Below, piece after piece: positions 16,076 to 22,147 of a stretch of 22,147 nucleotides of DNA; positions within the stretch are counted from its first letter, which is position 1, and each line of letters opens with the position of its first letter. A program made the translations under genes and the position numbers. The stretch is from Nannochloropsis salina CCMP1776 (taxonomy: Eukaryota > Sar > Eustigmatophyceae > Eustigmatales > Monodopsidaceae). The stretch spans positions 38,771 to 60,917 of the forward strand of contig SDOX01000080.1 in the NCBI GenBank assembly GCA_004565275.1. Direction: 5' to 3'. The notes beneath the pieces were generated by a model, which was given only the letters and a program-made list of their open reading frames with translations, was not told the DNA's origin and ran no database searches.

Positions 16076-17647
16076 TTATCTTAAACCCGGCTCCCCCAGT
16101 ATAAACGCTTGCCAATCCGGATTTCGTTGGACGTATGGGAAATTCTAAAAAGAGAGGAAGAAAAATTAAAAAAGTAGCGTGAGGAGGAGAAAGAGATGGT
16201 GCAGCTAAAAAAATAAGTAGGATATCCAGGAGTCTGTCTTGCTGGTCTTGCATTTCATATGTTTACCTGTAGTCTCTGCATGTATTCGTCCAATGCTGCG
16301 CGCCTTTCCTCCAGGAAGGAGGGGGAAGTGTGCGCCGTGAGGGCTTTCAGATATTTGGGAGGAAGACGAGGGAGGGAGGAAGCAAGGTGGTGTCCCCAAA
16401 AGTAAGATCGAATCTGAAAAGGGAAAAGAGAGAAAGGAGGGCCGCGTTTGAGGACTTTGAGAAGGAAGGCGTTAGAGAGAGCGACATGTCGAACCTAGGA
16501 CGACAAAGGTGAGGAAGGGATGGGATGGACGCCTGTAACAAGACCACGCAAGACACATGCTGGATCCTTTCGTCTCAATCTTGACGTCCGTTTCACCTAC
16601 TTTCACATCCAGTTTGTCAAAGTCTCGGAACCGAAACCGGTGTTCCTTTTCTTTGGAACCCGCCCTCCCGTTCGCTCCTTGCTCTCCTTCCTCGGCTCCG
16701 GTTCCCTCCGTCGCGGCCCACCGCGTTTTCAGTGTGTAGAAAGCTCCCACTTTCGCTTTTCCACTGGACCTGACGACCCCTCGAGAAGATGATTGCAGTA
16801 GGGTTTCCTCCTCTCCTTCCTCAACCTCATCTTCCAGTTTATCCTCCCTCGTCTTCCTTTTTTTTCTGTCTTCTCCTCCCTTTTCAGTGTCCAATGGCAA
16901 CAAAGCTACAGAAGATATCGTCACGCTTTCTATGGACAATTTTCCTGATAAACCCACTGTTTTTTTTCCTCCCTCTCCACCGTCCGCTTGCTCTGTGTCG
17001 CAGGCCCATGGACGACCTCGAATAACGAGCGAGTAGGAAGTGAGCCCTAATGGTTGGGAAATGTTTAAAGTGTACATCAATTCAATGGATATGGAAAGTG
17101 CACGTGCGTGCGGTGATGGACATCATTACGCTGTCGATTCCAAAGCGACAGACCAGGATAGTCAACAACGGTGAGCTCGCACGGCACTTTTCCTTGAAGA
17201 ATTTCGAATGATACGATTCCTCCGCTGTCAATACGGTCGACGGAGTGGTGAACAATTTGTCCTATTCAAACGGGGAGAAAGTGAAAGCGAATTATGTATA
17301 TTTTCGGGATGGGTGAAAGCTTTGCACACAGAACGTCGAAAAGACGCTACCAGGGTACGGTAGCATTTTTTCAATTTTTTTCATCGTTTACGTACCGTCG
17401 ACATATATGATCTTTTCACCCTTATGGCGATGATGCCTGTTAGGGCGATTGCAAAGTGAGACTTTGCTATCTTTCATTTTTCTTATTTGATCCTTGTATC
17501 TCAACACGTATCCTTCAAAACGTGCCGCCTCCCTTACCGTAACATGATTAGGACCTCTATCTCTTGTCCATTAGCTCTACAAGGGTAGCGCCAAATTCTT
17601 GTGACTAACCCAGAGAGTGTGGCCTTAGTCGGTGGTTGGTTTCCCAT
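16076..17647 (-). CDS. FAIM1-like beta domain fused to a PX domain
   Basis: Exons in transcript order are 17647-17538, 17436-17396, 17261-17130, 16944-16601, 16413-16267 and 16144-16076, all in phase, giving 280 residues. Residues 1-95 (TRIWRYPCRANGQEIEVLIM, then LRHHRHKGEKIIYVDGQIVH, then GGIVSFEIL and CELTVVDYPG) match the pattern of Fas apoptotic inhibitory molecule: W, then H-x-x-x-GxxxxYVDG, then short strands. An acidic/Lys-rich linker (about 112-145) follows. The PX domain begins near VTISSVALLPL and has FYTLKT, the RRYSDF equivalent RFRFRDFDKL (197-206), the loop LPRLPPKYL (223-231), and FLEERRAALDEYMQRLQNFP. PX domains bind phosphoinositides, often PI3P, on endosomes. PX is confident; the FAIM-like call is a by-eye match. 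Exon 4 could instead start at 17016 (same frame, 24 residues longer). An in-frame ATG at 17734 is an alternative start. If the GTAATG donor at 17129 is not used, the first part would end alone at 17077. Confidence 0.62.
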
Positions 17648-18108
17648 CGTGGACTCTCCTGTCAAGGATGAATGCAGGAACACAAAGGAATGCATTAATG
17701 TTGCAAGCGTACCTACGGCTACCCATGCCGTCATTCTCGGCCAAAAATTTCAAACTACATACGATAAGCATAAGTCGATCAATGGACCCTCAACCGTCCC
17801 ACGCTATGACCCCGTCTTGACGATGCACCACGCATTGCTACCTGCTTTGATTTAGCCGTTAGCGACCGTTTACGACGGTTTAGAGCCTCGCTTTTGGAGT
17901 CGAGTCTTCCCTTTTCCAAACCCTCACACCGAAAGGGCTATGACCAGGAACTGGTTGTCGCCTCCACTTCCATACTGTAATTTTTTACGTGTATTCCATT
18001 ATCTGAATCACTTCAATAGGCCAGAAAAAGCAAATTTGTACCCACCTGCCAGCGGAGCACCCGCGTCACGGAACGAAGCTAGCGTGCGAAGCCCGACTGT
18101 TATCACAT
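17648..18108. promoter_or_regulatory. Divergent spacer between the FAIM-PX and ankyrin genes
   Basis: The spacer is about 460 bases between two outward starts, with no GGGAGG tracts. It must hold both promoters. Open frames at 17601-17855 and 17940-18155 (plus) show no domain. An in-frame ATG at 17734 would extend the minus-strand gene into it. Confidence 0.45.
17855..17880. promoter_or_regulatory. Cluster of MYB-core-like CCGTT/CGGTT motifs with a short inverted repeat
   Basis: The sequence has CCGTTA, CCGTTT and CGGTTT within 26 bases. ACCGT (17865-17869) and ACGGT (17875-17879) form an inverted pair around TTACG. The CNGTT core is the plant and algal R2R3-MYB site. It sits in the divergent spacer, where it could act on both genes. 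Chance is not excluded. Confidence 0.25.
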
Positions 18109-21100
18109 ATGGGCCAAAACTTGATAGCATCCATCACGCACGTAAATGTGGGTGATGTTGTTGCCATTATTGTCTTGCTTGCCTTTTTCTGGCTGGATTA
18201 TGCGCAGGTCAGGAGCAAATAAAAGATTTAATCGATTTTGATAGGTCTTAACCACCTCCTAACCTTTTCCGGTTCCTGCCTTTCCGTGGAAATCATCTCT
18301 TCAGGGTTGGTTTACGTATAACAAGGATTGGATACATCAACTAGACCCTGAAAAATCCAAAGGCTTACTTATTGCGTCCAACAGCGGTCGAAACAGCGAA
18401 GAACTCAGCCAAAAACCGAGGACGGAAAGCGATGTGGAGGAGATTCATATAAAAGTCCTCCTTCTTCGGCTTCGTCGACCCCAACCAACAGAAGCAGGAC
18501 AGAGGGCGAGATTGAGGGCGGAGGACGCAGACGAAAGAAAGTCTCCTCACTACCTCCGGTTTTTCCCACTCCCTCCTAAGGAAGACGTCCCGTCCACGGC
18601 CTCCAGGCATGAGGGCAGGTGAGGTCAGCATGGACGGTGTAGAGTCCATATACAGACTCATATTTTGGTGTTTCGACTATCCGCCTCTTACTGTGTGACT
18701 TGACCGGTCTTATCACTAAATAAAAAGCGATTATTACCTTTCTGTCACTGATCCTCCTCCGATACCTACCCGGCTCCCATAATCGGCTTCTCTTGACTTT
18801 TAATCTAGTGCTTATTTTTAACCACACGCTTCCTAGAGCATTATATCCTAGTCATACGGTTCTTTGTTTCCTAATTTGTTTTTTAAATCCCTACGATCAC
18901 AGCGGCGCGGGGAGTGGATCCTTGGGGAGGGAGAGGAAGCGCCCCCGACGGTTAAGGATGGAGGTCTGGGAGGAGGAGGAGGGAGAGGAGGGAGGAAGCC
19001 GTCTTCCTGCCTATCTTGCTGACGTTGATGGAGTTATAGTCCGGGCCAGGTTTGGAGGGAGGGCGGGAGGAAGAAAGGGCGGGAGGGAGACATATCAAGA
19101 AAAGAGGAAGGAAAGACGGGGAGAGGCCGCGGCAGATATTTGTCTATTGCTCATTAGTCTTGTCGCCTACATCAATTTTACAGCAAAGCCTCCATCGCGA
19201 GACTTCCATGCATTGTCGCCAGGCTTCGGGAAAGGCTTCCGGCCGCCGCTCCCTCCCTCCCGCCCTCCCCCCCGCCCTCCCCGCCCTCCGATCCTCCGTG
19301 CTCGCCCCCCCGTCCCTGGATGATCCTCTTTCATCAGCCTCAAGGCAGCACGGACGATCGAGAAAAAGAAAGGGAGGAGGAGACGGGCCCAGAATTCGGG
19401 GAGGAAAGTGCATATACCCTTGCAGCAGCTTGCGGGGTCACACGTGTCTTGCTGCCTTCTCCTCCCTCCTCCTCCTTCTCCTCAACCTCCTCATTCCTTC
19501 CATTGTCATCGTCTCGCTCCCCATCTCCGCCCTCCCTCTCCTCCGCCTTCCATGTGATGATCAGCGACGTCCTCCTTGCCCGGGCCATGGCCGCGATTGA
19601 CGGGGCGGATGAGACGGAAAAGACGGAGGAAGCGGAGGAGGAGGAGGAGGAGGACGAGGGAGACATAATCTTATGCAGCAAGGCAAGAATGTTGATCGAT
19701 TTGAGCCTGGCCTTCTACTCAAGCCCCCTTTCAGCCCCACCCACACTCCCCGTAAGACAGCGCCGGGGTGTGTGGGGGTGGTGAGGGAAGGCAGTGGCAT
19801 GGGCGGGCGGTGGACGCAGGGAGGGAGCCAGGACGCGTTGGAGGCATAAAAAGGGGGGGAGGAGGGACGAAGGGGACGAGGGAATCGGTGGAGAGAACAG
19901 GCGCAGTGCAGTTATGCTGGCAGTCTTGGAACTCACCCTGTATTCCTTCCCCATTTCTTTCTTCCTCCCTCGACCCGTAGCTTGCACATCGAGCTGCCTG
20001 CCTCCGGCACCTCCCATTGCTCTCCTTCCTGATCCATCGGTTCCCCGCCGTCCTCCTTCATCGCGACCGTGAGCAGGGAAAGACGCCCCTCCATTTCCTG
20101 TGTGAGGGAGGGAGGCAGGGAGGGAGGGATGGAGGGGGGGAAGAAAGGGAGGCTGCCCTCGCGCTTGCATTGCGAGAAGGCGTTGATGCCTTATGGATTA
20201 GGGATAAGGAGGGAAGAACCCCCCAGGAGCTTGCTGAGGAGGTAAGGGGAGGAAAGAGGGAGGGAGCGACCTGGGGAAGGGAGGGAGGGGAAGGGCGGGT
20301 GAAGAAGGGCCTTGCAAGCGTTGGGAATGAATTTCAAGCCGTGCAAGATTAACTTCCTTTTCATTACCCTCGCTACCCCCCTCCCTCCCTTCCTCCCTCG
20401 CTCTCTCCCTCCCTCCCTTTCTTCCTCCAGCCCTCGGTGGCCTCGGCCCTGTACACGGCTGGTATTCAGTATCAGACACTGCAGGCGCAGCTGGGATGGG
20501 ATGGAAACAGGGAGGGAGGAAGCAAGGAAGGGAGGAAGGGAGGGAGGGAGGGAGGGGAAACATCCGCAGAAGACAGCAGGTTTTGCCAACGAAGCGTGGT
20601 TGTACTCGGAGACGATGCGGCAGGTGGGAGGGAGCGCATGGTGGAGGAAGAAAGGGAAAAGAGAGAGAGTGGAGAGGTGTCAGAGAAGAGGAGGGACGGA
20701 TTCTTTTTCTGATACTGAGAGGCCCTTCACTTCCTCTTCTCACTCCAGGCATCGCATACCTGCGCTCCCTCCTCCTCCCTCCTGGGGCCTGTGCCCCCTC
20801 CGTCTCCTCGGACTGCATCATCCACGACATCGTCCTCCTTCCTCCCTCTTGCCCTTCCTCACCCCGCCTCGAGACATCCGGGGGAGGGAAGGAGCGGAAC
20901 CTCCAGTCCCCAGCAAGGGAAGTGATGAGGCGGGAAGAGGAGGGAAGTGGAGGGGATGAAGGTCTGGAGGAGGGGAAGGAGGGGGAGGATTCTGGGGAGG
21001 AGGAAGGGGCGTGTTGCACGGCTCTTCTAGGCCAGTCGTTGTGGTGGATGGCCTCCCTCATGGGAGTGGACGGGAGTGATGAGGAAGGAAGGCAAACGGA

Positions 21101-22147
21101 GGGAGTGGAAAGCGTATCAGCGGATACGAATCCCAAAGTGGTGAGGCGCGATGGAAATAAATTCGGGGGGCGGGGGAGGGAGGAAGAGGGATTGGGCCTC
21201 GGTGCTGTCCCAGTGCCTTTCTGACCAAACTTGGACTCTCATCCACCACGTCGGTGTTCTCTCCCTCTCCCTCCCTCCCTCCCTCCCTCCCTCCCTCCCT
21301 GATTCCTTCCCTCCCTCCCTCCCTCCCTTTTTCCCTCCAGGACATCCCTCCCTTCTTCGCCAAAACGCGTCGCTTCCATTCCCCTTCCTTGTCACAGCAC
21401 GTGGAGGGGGACGGGGAAGAGGGCGGGAGGGAAGTCGGGAGGGAGGAAGCAGTCCGTATGCACACGTACGCACCAAAGAGCTACGCGGCCTTGTCGATGC
21501 TGGGGCCCCGGGTGAGGAGGGAGGGGGGGAGAGAGGGGAGGAAGGGAGGGAGGAAGGGAGGGAGGAAGGGAGGAAGGAAAGAGATGTGTAGGAGGATAAA
21601 GGGTGAGGTCTTACCGGTATTTGTAGCCGGGAATCATCCATATCAACCTCTCCATTTCCTTCTCTTTCTTCCTCTCCCTTTCCTCCTCCCTCCTCCTCCT
21701 CCTCCTCGCGTCTCCCTCCCAATCCCTCCTCTCCATCCTCATCCCTCCTGCCCTCCTCATCCCTCTCCAAAGGCCTATACAGGACATCCCTCCCCCCTCT
21801 TCCTCCTTCCACTCTGCCTCCATCAATCTCGCACCGACCTTCTCTCCTCCCTCCGCCGCTACCTCCCTCTCCTCAATCTGGCGTCTGCGCCCGGCGGTCA
21901 GGGAGGAAGGTAGGAAGGGGGAGAGAGAAAGAGAGGGAGAGGAATAATTAACCTGATAACCATACGAGTGGTGTATATTTCGATGCTTGGAGGGCAGGAT
22001 GGACGTGCGGCGTTGACGAGTCGGAAAGAGGGAGGGAGGGAGGGAGGGAGGGAGGGAGGGAGGGGAGGGGGGGAGGGAGGGGCAGTAGATTGTCAGATAT
22101 GGGCCAGCACGGCCTGGAATCCAACCTCAAGGGGAAGAGGGATGGTG
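18109..22147 (+). CDS. Membrane-anchored ankyrin-repeat protein, C-terminal part unrecognised, 3' end outside window
   Basis: Proposed exons are 18109-18207, 18305-18618, 18903-19049, 19184-19751, 19981-20241, 20431-20468, 20580-20623, 20749-21140, 21341-21511, 21773-21896 and 22097 onward. Phases agree throughout (about 736 residues so far). The ATG at 18109 opens MGQNLIASITHVNVGDVVAI then IVLLAFFWLDYAQ, a single N-terminal membrane helix (about 14-31). A charged cytosolic-type region and a long Pro/Ser then poly-Glu stretch follow. Ankyrin repeats are clear at residues 377-463: LAHRAACLRHLPLLSFLIHR, then DREQGKTPLHFLCE, then LREGVDALWIRDKEGRTPQE. The rest (SVVVLGDDAAGIAYLRSLLL; IPPFFAKTRRFHSPS; MHTYAPKSYAALSML; LLPLCLHQSRTDLLSSLRRY) matches no family I know. 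A GGGAGG tract codes for a Gly/Arg/Glu insert between the two ankyrin units. Exons 6-7 and the donor at 21897 (GTCAGG; GTAGGA at 21910 is the rival) are the weakest points. Confidence 0.55.
21261..21338. repeat. (CTCC)n microsatellite before an ankyrin-gene exon
   Basis: Two blocks of CTCC/CCCT units (21261-21300 and 21308-21338) form the polypyrimidine tract of the acceptor at 21340. The same intron has a GGGGGCGGGGGAGGGAGG tract near its start (about 21165-21185). Confidence 0.75.
22028..22082. repeat. (GGGA)n microsatellite in the last visible ankyrin-gene intron
   Basis: About 55 bases of GGGA units lie just upstream of the proposed acceptor at 22096. Here the tract next to the acceptor is purine-rich, the reverse of most introns in the window. 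Confidence 0.75.

Noticed and set aside
20437-20712. Read-through of ankyrin-gene exons 6 and 7 as one exon
   Set aside because: The frame is open, but the 111 bases between are GGGAGG intron-type repeat and a phase-2 GT-AG pair removes them cleanly. Kept as an alternative only.
1-22147. Transposable element, retroelement, tRNA or rRNA
   Set aside because: I saw no reverse transcriptase, integrase or transposase motifs, no long terminal repeats, and no cloverleaf or rRNA-like sequence in either strand.

Overview
The window looks like nuclear DNA of a GC-rich, intron-rich stramenopile alga. My best guess is a eustigmatophyte such as Nannochloropsis; no marker gene proves it. Three things point there: dense GGGAGG/CCCTCC tracts in introns and spacers, short GT-AG introns with polypyrimidine acceptors, and plastid proteins whose N-termini look like bipartite presequences (a signal peptide, with an aromatic residue at the predicted cleavage site in two of them). 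No rRNA, tRNA, transposon or CRISPR array was seen. All multi-exon models were assembled by eye from splice sites, reading phase and family motifs, without transcripts.

Layout, left to right. 1-981 (-): 5' part of an S4-domain, RluA-like pseudouridine synthase that runs off the left edge. 1749-2697 (+): membrane protein of unknown function. 3578-6596 (-): eleven-exon PAP/fibrillin plastid lipid-associated protein. 7561-9912 (+): single-exon secreted, extremely acidic repeat protein with a GPI-type tail. 11192-13251 (-): family-16 (METTL21-like) methyltransferase, interrupted by a 100-N gap. 13821-15153 (-): plastid-targeted, trigger-factor-like protein limited to the ribosome-binding domain. 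16076-17647 (-): compact protein joining a FAIM1-like beta domain to a PX domain. 18109 to beyond 22147 (+): membrane-anchored ankyrin-repeat protein with an unrecognised C-terminal half.

Three products (pseudouridine synthase, fibrillin, trigger-factor-like protein) are probably plastid proteins for RNA modification, lipid/thylakoid maintenance and nascent-chain handling. The PX and ankyrin genes are divergent and share a spacer of about 460 bases. There are no operons. The most unusual items are the FAIM-PX fusion, the polyacidic surface protein with its coding minisatellites, the one-domain plastid trigger factor, and introns that begin purine-rich (GGGAGG) and end with the complementary pyrimidine tract. 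Those tracts are confined to some blocks of the window and nearly absent from others.
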